NCBI RefSeq assembly: GCF_048548695.1
Contig: NZ_JBLYIF010000005.1
Length of the DNA: 64,000 nucleotides
Origin: Neptuniibacter sp048548695
Lineage (GTDB): Bacteria; Pseudomonadota; Gammaproteobacteria; Pseudomonadales; Balneatricaceae
Direction: 5' to 3' (one strand)
This document shows, one piece after another, positions 16,728 to 25,824 of this stretch (its first letter is position 1; every line of letters begins with the position of its first letter). The notes beneath the pieces are model-generated. The model was not told where the DNA came from and made no database searches. It saw only the letters and a program-made list of their open reading frames with translations. Made by a program: the position numbers and the translations under genes.

Positions 16728-17054
16728 ATGTTTGCAGTCATTTTTGAAGTCTGGCTTAGGCCTGAGGGACGCGATCAATACCTGGAAATTGCCGCTGAAA
16801 TGCGCGAAAAAGTCGCGCAGATCGAGGGTTTTATTTCGGTAGAGCGTTTTCAGAGCCTGACGGAAGAGGGCAAGCTGGTGTCGCTGTCATTCTGGCAGTC
16901 CGAAGCCGCCATTCAACAATGGCGCCAACAGATAGACCATGGCCGCGCGCAGAGCCTGGGGCGCCACCAGCTGTTCAAGGACTACCGGCTGAGAGTTGCT
17001 CATATTATGCGCGATTACGGGCCTGACGACAGGCAGCAGGCGCCGAATCCATAA
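16728..17054 (+). CDS. Antibiotic biosynthesis monooxygenase (ABM) domain protein
   Basis: This is a 108-residue single-domain dimeric alpha-beta barrel protein. The pattern FAVIFEVWLRPEGRDQYLEIA, then a GFISVERFQSL segment and SFWQSEAAIQQWR, is typical of the ABM/YgiN family. Such proteins include quinol monooxygenases and heme-degrading enzymes, and many have no known substrate. The ribosome site is a strong gggagagaagg. It is convergent with the VOC gene, with 7 bases between the stops. Confidence 0.8.
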   Translation: MFAVIFEVWLRPEGRDQYLEIAAEMREKVAQIEGFISVERFQSLTEEGKLVSLSFWQSEAAIQQWRQQIDHGRAQSLGRHQLFKDYRLRVAHIMRDYGPDDRQQAPNP

Positions 17055-17061
17055 GCACTGG

Positions 17062-17451
17062 CTACTGCTGTATTCCCATCCAGAAGACCTGCCAGCAGTG
17101 TGCATCAGGGTCACTAAAGCTACGACCATAAACCAGACCATGGTCGATGGCACCACCCACTGCTTTAGCCCCGGCATTCATGGCGCAGTCATACAGCCGC
17201 GCCACCTCATCCCGTGTATCCACCTGCAAGCTGAGAAAGGCCTTGGCCGCTGTTTCGCTATCACTACCGGAATCCTGCTTTGCCTGTTGATAGCCAGCAT
17301 GCGTATGCAGCAACAGCTGGACCCGGCCCTTGGCCAGCGCAGTCATCTCGGCACCAGACAGCTGCAGATTTACAGCAAAACCAAGCTGCAGATAAAACGC
17401 TGTTGCTCGATCCAATGATGCAACCGGCAAATTGACAAACAATACCGACAT
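17062..17451 (-). CDS. VOC-family (glyoxalase/bleomycin resistance-like) protein
   Basis: This is a 129-residue vicinal-oxygen-chelate fold protein with paired beta-alpha-beta-beta-beta modules: FVNLPVASLDRATAFYLQLGF at the start and YGRSFSDPDAHCWQVFWM at the end. It matches the lactoylglutathione lyase-like group with a degenerate C-terminal glutamate region. Its substrate is unknown. The ATG is preceded by ggag. Its start faces the promoter of the sulfide oxidation operon. Confidence 0.78.
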   Translation of the reverse strand: MSVLFVNLPVASLDRATAFYLQLGFAVNLQLSGAEMTALAKGRVQLLLHTHAGYQQAKQDSGSDSETAAKAFLSLQVDTRDEVARLYDCAMNAGAKAVGGAIDHGLVYGRSFSDPDAHCWQVFWMGIQQ

Positions 17452-17519
17452 AATAACTCCGATTATTTAATACCAAGCACAGCAGGCATTTAACTTGAAC
17501 AAAAATCAACCATTAATGC

Positions 17520-17571
17520 TTGGCAAAACCCACTGGATTTTCTATCATATTTAAAAATGTTATATGCATAT
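17520..17571 (+). promoter_or_regulatory. Promoter and operator-like palindrome of the sulfide oxidation operon
   Basis: TTGGCA (17520-17525) and TATCAT (17543-17548) are spaced by 17 bases, a good sigma70 promoter. Just downstream lies the perfect palindrome ATATGCATAT (17562-17571) in an AT-rich stretch, placed where a repressor would block the transcription start. Similar operons elsewhere are controlled by sulfide-sensing ArsR-type (BigR/SqrR) or FisR regulators, but no such gene is in the window. The operator role is inference. Confidence 0.55.
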
Positions 17572-17598
17572 TCTATTTAGTTATTTAAAGGTCTCATT

Positions 17599-18462
17599 AT
17601 GAAACCAATTGTCACAACCTTTTTCGATGAACCCACGTTCACCTACAGCTATATCGTGCAGGACCCTTCCAGTAAACACTGCGCTATCATCGATTCTGTG
17701 TTGGACTTTGATTATGCCAGTGGTACCACATCCACCGCATCAGCTGACGCAATTCTGCGTTTTATCGAACAACAACAGCTCAGCGTCGACTGGGTACTGG
17801 AAACCCATGTCCACGCAGATCACCTGTCCGCGGCACCTTATCTGGCAGAACGGTGCGGTGCCAAATTAGGTATTGGCATGAATATCACCATCGTCCAGGA
17901 CACCTTTGGTAAGGCCTTTAACGCCGGCAGCGAATTTTGCCGGGACGGTAGCCAGTTTGACGCGCTATTTAACGATGGCGACAGTATTTATATTGGTTCG
18001 CTAACCGGTAAGGCTATTCACACCCCGGGGCATACACCCGCCTGTATGACCTATGTTTTTGCTGACGCGGCCTTTGTTGGCGACACCCTGTTTATGCCCG
18101 ACTATGGCACCGCCCGCTGCGACTTTCCTGGTGGCGATGCAGCCACCCTTTACCGCTCTATTCAGAAAGTCTTTGCCCTGCCAGACGATACTCGACTGTT
18201 TATGTGTCACGACTACAAGGCACCGGGGCGAGATAGCTATGCCAATGAGACCAGTGTCGCGGAAGAGCGTCAGCACAATATTCATGTTGGCGAAGGCATC
18301 AGTGAGTCTGACTTCGTCAAAATGCGTCAGGCCCGTGATGCCACGCTGGCTATGCCCCGCCTGATTCTGCCATCAGTTCAGGTCAACATGCGGGCAGGAC
18401 AAATGCCACCAGCAGAAGAAAACGGTCAGGTATATCTCAAGGTGCCCATTAACCTGTTTTAA
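17599..18462 (+). CDS. MBL-fold persulfide dioxygenase (ETHE1/Blh type)
   Basis: The family oxidises glutathione persulfide to sulfite in the cytoplasm with mononuclear iron. In 287 residues the metal-binding motif HVHADH is seen at 70-75, with a later His in HTPGHTPA and a metal Asp in VGDTLFMPDYG. A further His lies in MCHDYKAPGRD, as in ETHE1-like proteins. The enzyme lacks the DUF442 sulfurtransferase domain found in Blh of Xylella and Agrobacterium; here that domain is fused to the next gene product. Together with SQR and a SulP transporter it forms a sulfide detoxification operon. Confidence 0.88.
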   Translation: MKPIVTTFFDEPTFTYSYIVQDPSSKHCAIIDSVLDFDYASGTTSTASADAILRFIEQQQLSVDWVLETHVHADHLSAAPYLAERCGAKLGIGMNITIVQDTFGKAFNAGSEFCRDGSQFDALFNDGDSIYIGSLTGKAIHTPGHTPACMTYVFADAAFVGDTLFMPDYGTARCDFPGGDAATLYRSIQKVFALPDDTRLFMCHDYKAPGRDSYANETSVAEERQHNIHVGEGISESDFVKMRQARDATLAMPRLILPSVQVNMRAGQMPPAEENGQVYLKVPINLF

Positions 18463-18505
18463 ACCGGCAACCACCTATAACAAGAATGACATTCCGGAGA
18501 TGACT

Positions 18506-20239
18506 ATGGATGTTCGCCAACTAACGCCATTTATCAGCGTGTCCCCTCAGCTTACCAGCAGTGATATTGGCCTTGTCGCCTCACAAGGCTTTAAAGCCAT
18601 TATCTGCAACCGGCCTGCCAACGAAAGTGAAGATCAGCCGGATATGGCTGAACTGCAGGCCGCAGCAGAACTGCAGGGGTTAGCATGGCACGACCTGCCA
18701 GTGATCGCCGGAAACATCACCGATACTGACATTCAGAGCTTTGCCCAGTTGCTACAAAATCTACGCGGCCCGGTACTGGCGTTCTGCCGCACGGGAACGC
18801 GCAGCAGCACGCTATGGGCGCTGTCCGAAGCACCCAGATTGTCAGTCGATGCGATCCTTGCTACCACCGCCTCCGCTGGCTACGATCTCAGCGCCCAACA
18901 CGAGCGTCTTCAGGCACTGAGTGAAAACCCGACTACCACACCATTAACGGTGGCGGGCAGTCGTCATGACGTTGTCATTGTCGGTGGCGGCGCGGGAGGC
19001 CAAGCAGTTGCCCACAGCCTGTTGAAACGCGCGCCCGATCTGGATATAGCGATCATCGAACCGCGCACTGAACACTACTACCAACCAGGCTGGACCCTGG
19101 TAGGTGGTGGCGTATTTGACCGCCGCGACACCGTCCGAGCCATGCGTGACGTCATGCCCGAACGTGCTAAATGGTACCAGGCCGCCACTGCGGGTTTCGC
19201 CCCGCAACAACAGCAGGTGATACTCGAAGACGGCGAGCGTATCGGCTATCGCATTCTGATTATCGCCCCTGGCCTAAGCCTGGACTGGGATGCAATACCC
19301 GGTTTAAAGGACACCCTGGGCAGCAATGGTGTTACCTCTAACTACCAGTTTGATCTGGCACCCTATACTTGGGAGCTGATTCAAAGTCTGCGCAATGGCA
19401 AAGCCCTGTTTACCCAACCTCCCATGCCTATCAAATGTGCCGGTGCGCCACAGAAAGCCATGTATCTGGCCTGTGACCACTGGACTCGGCAGAATCGCAT
19501 GCAGGATATTCAGGTGGAATTTTGTAACGCCGGCGGCGCTCTGTTCGGCGTCGCCGACTATGTTCCTGCATTAATGGAATACGTGAAGAAGTACGCTATC
19601 CAACTCAATTTCCAACATAACCTGGTAGCGGTAGACGGCAACGCCAAGACAGCGTTATTCAAAACCGTCGACGCAGAAGGCAGTGTCAGCGAAATTGAAA
19701 AACCATTTGATATGATGCATGTCTGCCCACCCCAGAAAGCACCTGCTTTCATTGCTGACAGCCCACTGTCAGATGCCGCAGGCTGGCTCGACCTGAATTC
19801 AGAAACCCTGCAACACAAGCAGTTCGGCGATATCTTCGGACTCGGCGACGCGGGCAATAGTCCAAATGCAAAAACGGCAGCAGCAGTACGCAAGCAAGCA
19901 CCCACGGTTGCAGAAAACGTCTTGCTCGCACTGCAGGGCGAATCTCCCCGGGCAATATACGATGGCTACGGCTCATGCCCACTAACGGTTGAGCGTGGCA
20001 AAATTGTCCTGGCCGAGTTTGGTTATGGCGGCAAACTGCTGCCCACCTTCCCAACCTGGCTGATCGACGGTAAACAACCGAGTCGCCTATCCTGGTTCCT
20101 AAAGGAGAAGATGCTGCCCTGGATCTACTGGAATGCCATGCTAAAAGGCCATGAATGGCTAGCCAAACCAGAAATTCTGGCCCACAAGCCAACCGCCCAT
20201 GAAGCGCAGCAAGCCTGCGACTTCCGTGACAAAACATAA
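18506..20239 (+). CDS. DUF442 sulfurtransferase-sulfide:quinone oxidoreductase fusion
   Basis: This is a 577-residue two-domain protein. Residues about 1-140 are DUF442/TIGR01244 with an active loop FCRTGTRSS (C94), which resembles rhodanese and phosphatase loops. Residues about 155-575 are a type II sulfide:quinone oxidoreductase, similar to mitochondrial SQOR. It has a GGGAGG dinucleotide motif near 160-165, catalytic Cys about 311 in KCAGAPQK and Cys about 491 in YGSCPL, and a C-terminal amphipathic region (WFLKEKMLPWIYWNAMLKG) for membrane contact. The ATG at 18506 is chosen over one six bases upstream because ggag lies six bases before it. It would oxidise sulfide, reduce quinone and pass sulfane sulfur to an acceptor. 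Confidence 0.88.
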   Translation: MDVRQLTPFISVSPQLTSSDIGLVASQGFKAIICNRPANESEDQPDMAELQAAAELQGLAWHDLPVIAGNITDTDIQSFAQLLQNLRGPVLAFCRTGTRSSTLWALSEAPRLSVDAILATTASAGYDLSAQHERLQALSENPTTTPLTVAGSRHDVVIVGGGAGGQAVAHSLLKRAPDLDIAIIEPRTEHYYQPGWTLVGGGVFDRRDTVRAMRDVMPERAKWYQAATAGFAPQQQQVILEDGERIGYRILIIAPGLSLDWDAIPGLKDTLGSNGVTSNYQFDLAPYTWELIQSLRNGKALFTQPPMPIKCAGAPQKAMYLACDHWTRQNRMQDIQVEFCNAGGALFGVADYVPALMEYVKKYAIQLNFQHNLVAVDGNAKTALFKTVDAEGSVSEIEKPFDMMHVCPPQKAPAFIADSPLSDAAGWLDLNSETLQHKQFGDIFGLGDAGNSPNAKTAAAVRKQAPTVAENVLLALQGESPRAIYDGYGSCPLTVERGKIVLAEFGYGGKLLPTFPTWLIDGKQPSRLSWFLKEKMLPWIYWNAMLKGHEWLAKPEILAHKPTAHEAQQACDFRDKT

Positions 20240-20259
20240 CCCGTAATTCGGATCACCAG

Positions 20260-22002
20260 ATGAAGCTGCAACGTATCCTACCGATGCTTGAGTGGGCCAG
20301 AGTCTACGACAAGCCCACGTTTACCAGTGATTTGGTTGCGGCCGCTATTGTCACCATTATGCTGATCCCGCAGTCGCTGGCCTATGCCTTGCTGGCAGGA
20401 CTGCCAGCCGAGGTAGGCCTGTATGCCAGCATTTTGCCCCTGGTTGCCTACACCCTGTTTGGCAGCAGTCGCACTCTGGCAGTCGGTCCTGTGGCTGTGG
20501 TTTCACTGATGACGGCCGCCGCCGTCGGTAACCTGGCGCTACAAGGCACGGCTGAATATCTGGCGGCAGCCATCGCACTGGCCTTTCTCTCCGGCGTCAT
20601 CCTGATATTGATGGGAATATTCCGGCTTGGCATGCTGGCCAACTTCCTCAGCCATCCAGTGATATCCGGTTTTATCACTGCATCCGGGATTATCATTGCC
20701 GCATCTCAGTTGAAACACCTGCTAGGCGTCAATGCCAGCGGCCATAACCTGTACCAAATTCTGTTCAGCCTCAGCAGTCAGTTAGACAACCTGAACTGGC
20801 CGACGCTGATCATCGGTATCAGCGCGACAGGGTTTCTGTTCTGGACCAGAAAACAGTTAAAACCTTTACTCATAAGATCCGGGCTGTCTCGCCGCACCGC
20901 AGATATTCTGACCAAGGCCGGTCCCGTCTTCATGGTGGTGGCCACCACACTGGTAACCTGGGGCGGCGACCTGCAAAACAGTGGCGTCAAGGTCGTTGGC
21001 AGCATACCTCAGGGGTTACCGGGGCTCAGCCTGCCGAGTTTCAATCCGGAGGTATGGGAACAACTCCTGGTTTCAGCGTTGCTCATCAGCGTGGTCGGCT
21101 TTGTCGAGAGTGTCTCCGTTGCCCAAACCCTGGCCGCAAAACGCCGCCAACGAATCTCACCTGATCAGGAGCTAATTGGTCTTGGCAGTGCCAATATCGC
21201 CAGTTCGATCTCCGGCGGTTTTCCTGTCACCGGCGGCTTTTCTCGCTCTGTGGTCAATTTTGATGCCGGCGCAGCAACGCCAGCTGCAGGGGCATTTACT
21301 GCCCTCGGTATCGCCATTGCCACACTGTTGCTGACGCCGCTGCTGTTTTTTCTGCCCCAGGCCACATTAGCCGCCACCATTATCGTTGCCGTGCTATCAC
21401 TGGTAGATCTCGCTGCCCTTAAACGTACCTGGCAATATTCGCGCAGTGACTTTTCTGCCATGCTGGCAACCTTGCTGCTTACCCTGGCAGAGGGTGTTGA
21501 AATTGGCATTGTCGCGGGTGTCGGGCTATCGATCCTGCTCTACCTATACCGTACCAGCAAACCTCACAGTGCCATTGTCGGCCGGGTTCCGGGAACGGAG
21601 CATTTCCGCAATATCGACCGGCATGAGGTAGAAACTGATGCCAGCCTGCTAACACTGCGGGTAGATGAAAGCCTCTATTTTGCCAATGCCCGTTACCTGG
21701 AAGATTTGGTGTATGACTTGGTGGCGCGTAACCCAAGGGTCAAACATCTTATTTTGATGTGCCCTGCAGTCAATCTCATTGATGCTTCCGCCCTGGAAAG
21801 CCTGGAAGCGATCAACCAGCGGTTACAGGACAGTGGGGTGTGCCTACACCTGTCAGAGGTTAAAGGACCCGTAATGGATCAATTGCAACGCAGCCAGTTT
21901 TTGGTCGCGTTAAGTGGCCAGGTATTTCTCAGCCAGTTTGATGCCTGGAACCAGTTACGTCAGCCAACCACGCAAACACAGGTCACAGCGATAGTTGATT
22001 AA
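20260..22002 (+). CDS. SulP-family anion transporter with STAS domain
   Basis: This is a 580-residue permease of the SLC26/SulP family with about 12-14 spans (residues about 25-400) and a C-terminal STAS domain (about 435-560). The N-terminal signature around MLIPQSLAYALLAGLPAEVGLY and the central SGGFPVTGGFSRS motif are typical. Placed 20 bases after the SQR gene, it probably moves the oxyanion product (sulfite or sulfate) of sulfide oxidation, or imports sulfate. The direction cannot be told from sequence. Confidence 0.9.
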   Translation: MKLQRILPMLEWARVYDKPTFTSDLVAAAIVTIMLIPQSLAYALLAGLPAEVGLYASILPLVAYTLFGSSRTLAVGPVAVVSLMTAAAVGNLALQGTAEYLAAAIALAFLSGVILILMGIFRLGMLANFLSHPVISGFITASGIIIAASQLKHLLGVNASGHNLYQILFSLSSQLDNLNWPTLIIGISATGFLFWTRKQLKPLLIRSGLSRRTADILTKAGPVFMVVATTLVTWGGDLQNSGVKVVGSIPQGLPGLSLPSFNPEVWEQLLVSALLISVVGFVESVSVAQTLAAKRRQRISPDQELIGLGSANIASSISGGFPVTGGFSRSVVNFDAGAATPAAGAFTALGIAIATLLLTPLLFFLPQATLAATIIVAVLSLVDLAALKRTWQYSRSDFSAMLATLLLTLAEGVEIGIVAGVGLSILLYLYRTSKPHSAIVGRVPGTEHFRNIDRHEVETDASLLTLRVDESLYFANARYLEDLVYDLVARNPRVKHLILMCPAVNLIDASALESLEAINQRLQDSGVCLHLSEVKGPVMDQLQRSQFLVALSGQVFLSQFDAWNQLRQPTTQTQVTAIVD

Positions 22003-22338
22003 CACTGAGTTCAACCTGACTTAAACGCTGTTTTAAAACAAAGAGAGTCGTGACAGCAGCTCCCTATCATCGCCGCCTAAACCTAGATATGGATTGTAAT
22101 AACCTGTCTCATCCCAACCATCTAGCGATGAATATTGAGAAAAATAGTTAAAAAACAATTAAAAAGCCGAATAAAACCTCTTCTCGGTGTCAATCCACAA
22201 CCCAAGACTCCCATTCTTGGCCTAATGCCAGAAAATGCGCCCTTGTCATAACAACTTTCAAACAGATGACTTAAAAAAACAGCCACCACTTATACAAAGT
22301 ACACCTATTATTTATATAGGTTAATTAAGGTGGGTTAT
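22003..22338 (+). other. Intergenic region before the diguanylate cyclase
   Basis: No gene-like content is seen in 336 bases. A 12-base palindrome tgttttaaaaca (22029-22040) follows the SulP gene without a GC-rich terminator stem. Another pair, ccaaga/tcttgg, lies at 22202-22220. Near the downstream gene, cctat and atagg (22304-22308 and 22316-22320) form a small dyad in an AT-rich promoter-like stretch. Confidence 0.4.
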
Positions 22339-24687
22339 ATGAACCATATATTCCGGGACAGAATGGGCTTGCCATCTGTCCTGACGCTGTTATTGCTTCT
22401 TTTAATACCGCTACAACCATTGCTGGCAGCAGGCGATATTGTCCGCGTCCAATTACTATGGAAGCATCAGTTTCAGTTCGCCGGCTATTACATGGCGAAG
22501 GAGAAAGGCTTTTATAAGCAACAGGGCATTGAACCTGAGTTCCTCGAACTGTCATCTGGTGAAGATCCGGCCGATGTTGTTACACGAGGTGATGCCGAGT
22601 TTGGTATTGGCCGCTCATCCCTGGTAGTGCAACGGCTCACTGGCAGTCCTGTGGTGGCTTTACTGGCCGCATTTCAGCAATCCCCTCTGATGCTAATGTC
22701 TCGTGCCGACAGCGGCATTCAGTCTCCCGCTGACCTCAAAGGCAAGCGTGTAGAGATCACTCTGGAAGCGCAGCAAGGCTCAGAAATTATCGCCATGCTA
22801 CTGAAATATGGCGTCACCCTGGACGACATAGTATTAGTGCAGCACTCCTTCGCTCTGGATCAACTGACAGCCGGAGAGACGGATGCGGTAGGTTCCTACA
22901 TCTCAAATGAGCCCTATGCCATGTCCCTCAAAGGGATCGAAGTGAATCAAATTCACCCCCAAGATCATGGCTTTCCCATGTACTCTGATATTCTCTTTAC
23001 CAGTGAAAATACTGCCCGCACACAACCCGATCTAGTGCAACGATTCAAACGTGCCACGGTGCAAGGCTGGCTATACGCGTTTGACCATATCGACGAAACC
23101 GTGGCGCTCATCATGCGCGAGTATAACTCCCAGGAACGTAGCCAAGACGCGCTGACCTATGAGGCTGAAAGTCTAAAAGCACTGGCATTTGACGATATGG
23201 GGCTGTTTGGCAGCCTCGAAGAATCACGCTTTCAAGCCATGGCCAATGTCTACCGACTTACGGGTCAGCTCGATGGCGATATTGATCTGTCCGGATTTGT
23301 TTTCTGCTGCAGTATAAACCCTGAAAACAGCCTGCAGATTTCGCTAAAAGAGCGACAAAATCTGGCTCAGCTACCGAAATTAACGGTGTGTGTCGAGCAG
23401 GACTGGATGCCGTTTTCCGGTGTTCGCAGCAATGATATGCAAGGCATTATCGTTGACTACACCCAGCAGCTGTTTCAGTCCCTGGGGCTGAAATATCAAT
23501 GGCGTGTCACCGATCATTGGCACCAGGCTTCTGCGATGCTGCACAGTGGGCAATGCGATATTCTCAGCGGCGTGCTCAATCTTATGCAAGGCAATGAACT
23601 GGCAGCATTCTCCAAACCGTTTTTCAGTATGCCGATGGTTGCCGCCAGTCGAAATGGGGAAGGTATAGAGAGCATAGCCCTGCGCCGTGGCCGGGTCGGA
23701 TTTCTCTCCTATCATGGACTTGGCCGGCTGTTAGAAGGGCGCCACCCTGGTCTCAAACTGAGAGAAATTGCTTCGGTGGCTGAAGGCCTGCGACAGGTAC
23801 AAAACGGTGACCTGGATACATTTATCGATGCCGAAGCCAGTATTGCGTTCTCCCTGCGCGAAGCCAATATCAGCAACCTGGTGATTGATGCCAGCATTCA
23901 AGACTCATGGGATCTGGGTTTTACCGTTGCGGAAGAGAATAGTTACCTGCTCCCTCTGCTGGAGAGGTCTATGGACAGTCTGGAGGCTCAGTTCCGCAAT
24001 GAGGTTGCCACCCGCTGGTTACCGCTAACCTACAAGCCCCCGATTGATCCTGATGACCTGGAAAGGCTGATACTGATCTTGGTCGCAATCGCAGCGGTGT
24101 TCGGCTACCGCTACTACGCCATTCAAAAAAACAACCGCATTCTGGAGAAAATTGTCCACGCCGACCCGCTCACCGGGGCAAAAAACCGTTATGCCATGCA
24201 GCAGCAACTGCAACTGCATATTAACCTCGCCGCGCGCAGTGACAGACCGCTGAGCGTGATTTTTCTGGATATTGATAACTTCAAACAGATCAATGACCAT
24301 TTCGGTCACAGTCAAGGCGACAAGGTACTGATTGCCGTCTGCGAAGCCCTACAGAATGGATTGCGCATCACCGATCAACTGGGTCGCTGGGGTGGTGAGG
24401 AGTTCCTGGTGGTGCTGCCAGATACTGATATTGAGGGCGGTAGCCAGGTAGCAGAAAAACTGCGCCAGCACCTAAAAAGCGCCTCAACAGAAGATTTTAA
24501 ATTACCCACCTGCAGCTTTGGGGTCGCCGAATGGCAAACTGGTGAGAGCCAGGACGATCTGGTCAGACGCGCCGACAATGCTCTGTATCAGGCCAAGTAC
24601 CGAGGCAAAGACATGGTACGACAAGCCTTTTACCCCATCCCGTCAAAACCCATGCCGATAAAATCACAGCCCAGACAGCCATATTAG
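22339..24687 (+). CDS. Diguanylate cyclase with NMT1-like and SBP_bac_3 periplasmic domains
   Basis: This is a 782-residue inner-membrane sensor. After a signal peptide come an NMT1/THI5-like ligand-binding domain (about residues 30-290, starting VQLLWKHQFQFAGYYMAKEKG), a second type-2 periplasmic binding domain (about 340-560), a membrane span (about 575-597) and a cytoplasmic GGDEF domain. The active motif is GGEEF at 685-689, and an intact RxxD inhibitory site (RITD) lies five residues before it, so an active product-inhibited cyclase is expected. The ATG at 22339 is chosen over a GTG three codons earlier because an aaggtggg ribosome site precedes it. The ligands are unknown; thiamine precursors or aromatic compounds are possible. 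Confidence 0.9.
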   Translation: MNHIFRDRMGLPSVLTLLLLLLIPLQPLLAAGDIVRVQLLWKHQFQFAGYYMAKEKGFYKQQGIEPEFLELSSGEDPADVVTRGDAEFGIGRSSLVVQRLTGSPVVALLAAFQQSPLMLMSRADSGIQSPADLKGKRVEITLEAQQGSEIIAMLLKYGVTLDDIVLVQHSFALDQLTAGETDAVGSYISNEPYAMSLKGIEVNQIHPQDHGFPMYSDILFTSENTARTQPDLVQRFKRATVQGWLYAFDHIDETVALIMREYNSQERSQDALTYEAESLKALAFDDMGLFGSLEESRFQAMANVYRLTGQLDGDIDLSGFVFCCSINPENSLQISLKERQNLAQLPKLTVCVEQDWMPFSGVRSNDMQGIIVDYTQQLFQSLGLKYQWRVTDHWHQASAMLHSGQCDILSGVLNLMQGNELAAFSKPFFSMPMVAASRNGEGIESIALRRGRVGFLSYHGLGRLLEGRHPGLKLREIASVAEGLRQVQNGDLDTFIDAEASIAFSLREANISNLVIDASIQDSWDLGFTVAEENSYLLPLLERSMDSLEAQFRNEVATRWLPLTYKPPIDPDDLERLILILVAIAAVFGYRYYAIQKNNRILEKIVHADPLTGAKNRYAMQQQLQLHINLAARSDRPLSVIFLDIDNFKQINDHFGHSQGDKVLIAVCEALQNGLRITDQLGRWGGEEFLVVLPDTDIEGGSQVAEKLRQHLKSASTEDFKLPTCSFGVAEWQTGESQDDLVRRADNALYQAKYRGKDMVRQAFYPIPSKPMPIKSQPRQPY

Positions 24688-24690
24688 ACA

Positions 24691-24717
24691 CAAAAAAGCC
24701 GCCCTTAAGGCGGCTTG
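24691..24717 (-). terminator. Rho-independent terminator after fba
   Basis: The stem aagccgcc/ggcggctt has a cttaa loop. On the minus strand it is followed by six T, making a strong terminator for the tkt-epd-pgk-fba operon. On the plus strand the T-run is missing, so it is weaker for the convergent diguanylate cyclase gene. Confidence 0.9.
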
Positions 24718-24733
24718 TTAAATGCAACTGGGC

Positions 24734-25798
24734 TTACATTACTTTCACGTCCAGCTCACCCTTCTCATAGCGCACCGCCATATCTTCCAGTGCTACAGCT
24801 CTGATCTTATCGGCATGACCTGCAGTACCAAAGGCTTCATAGCGCGCGACACAGATATCGCTCATCGCTTCCATGGTTTTCTTCAGATACTTACGCGGAT
24901 CAAACTCGGCCGGATTTTCCGCCAGGAAACGACGAATCGCACCGGTGGAAGCCAGACGCAGATCGGTATCAATATTCACCTTACGCACACCGTACTTGAT
25001 GCCTTCGACAATCTGCTCAACCGGCACACCATAGGTTTCCGGAATCGCGCCGCCAAATTCATTGATGATCGCCAGCCACTCCTGCGGCACAGACGAAGAA
25101 CCATGCATCACCAGATGGGTTTCTGGAATACGGGCATGAATCGCCTTAATGCGGTCAATCGCCAGAATGTCACCAGTAGGTGGCCGGGTAAATTTGTATG
25201 CGCCGTGACTAGTACCACAAGCAATGGCCAATGCATCGACACCGGTTTTCTTGACGAAGTCAGCCGCTTCATCCGGGTCAGTCAGCATCTGATCATGGGA
25301 CAGCGTACAATCCGCACCGATACCGTCCTCTTCACCGGCCTGTCCGGTTTCCAGAGAACCCAGGCAGCCCAACTCGCCTTCTACCGACACGCCACAGGCG
25401 TGGGCCATTTCTACCGTACGACGGGTTACATCAACGTTGTACTCATAACTGGATGGCGTTTTGCCATCACCTTTCAACGAGCCATCCATCATCACTGATG
25501 AGAACCCCATCGCAATGGAACGCTGACAGACTGCCGGTGAAGTACCATGATCCTGATGCATGCACACCGGGATATGTGGGAACTCTTCAATCGCCGCCAA
25601 AATCATATGGCGCAGGAAATTGGAACCAGCGTACTTACGGGCACCGGCAGAGGCCTGCACGATAACCGGAGAGTTGGTTTTGTCCGCCGCTTCCATGATG
25701 GCACGCATCTGTTCCACGTTATTTACGTTAAACGCCGGGATGCCATAGCCGTATTCTGCCGCGTGATCCAGCAGCTGACGCATGGAGATTAAAGCCAT
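24734..25798 (-). CDS. fba: Fructose-bisphosphate aldolase, class II
   Basis: This zinc-dependent aldolase interconverts fructose 1,6-bisphosphate with dihydroxyacetone phosphate and glyceraldehyde 3-phosphate. It has 354 residues. The zinc and catalytic region VCMHQDHGTSP (about residues 77-87), the EGELGCLG segment, and the glycine-rich phosphate-binding MHGSSSVPQ and VRKVNIDTDLRLA segments mark the class IIB (CbbA/Pseudomonas) type. It is the last gene of the tkt-epd-pgk-fba operon and is separated from pgk by two hairpins. Confidence 0.96.
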   Translation of the reverse strand: MALISMRQLLDHAAEYGYGIPAFNVNNVEQMRAIMEAADKTNSPVIVQASAGARKYAGSNFLRHMILAAIEEFPHIPVCMHQDHGTSPAVCQRSIAMGFSSVMMDGSLKGDGKTPSSYEYNVDVTRRTVEMAHACGVSVEGELGCLGSLETGQAGEEDGIGADCTLSHDQMLTDPDEAADFVKKTGVDALAIACGTSHGAYKFTRPPTGDILAIDRIKAIHARIPETHLVMHGSSSVPQEWLAIINEFGGAIPETYGVPVEQIVEGIKYGVRKVNIDTDLRLASTGAIRRFLAENPAEFDPRKYLKKTMEAMSDICVARYEAFGTAGHADKIRAVALEDMAVRYEKGELDVKVM

Positions 25799-25824
25799 TG
25801 TGTCACCTATTTATGTTGATTATG

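Noticed and set aside
24722..25498. Plus-strand open frame (258 codons) opposite fba
   Set aside because: Antisense to the conserved aldolase gene. The composition is shadow-like and no ribosome site or domain is seen.
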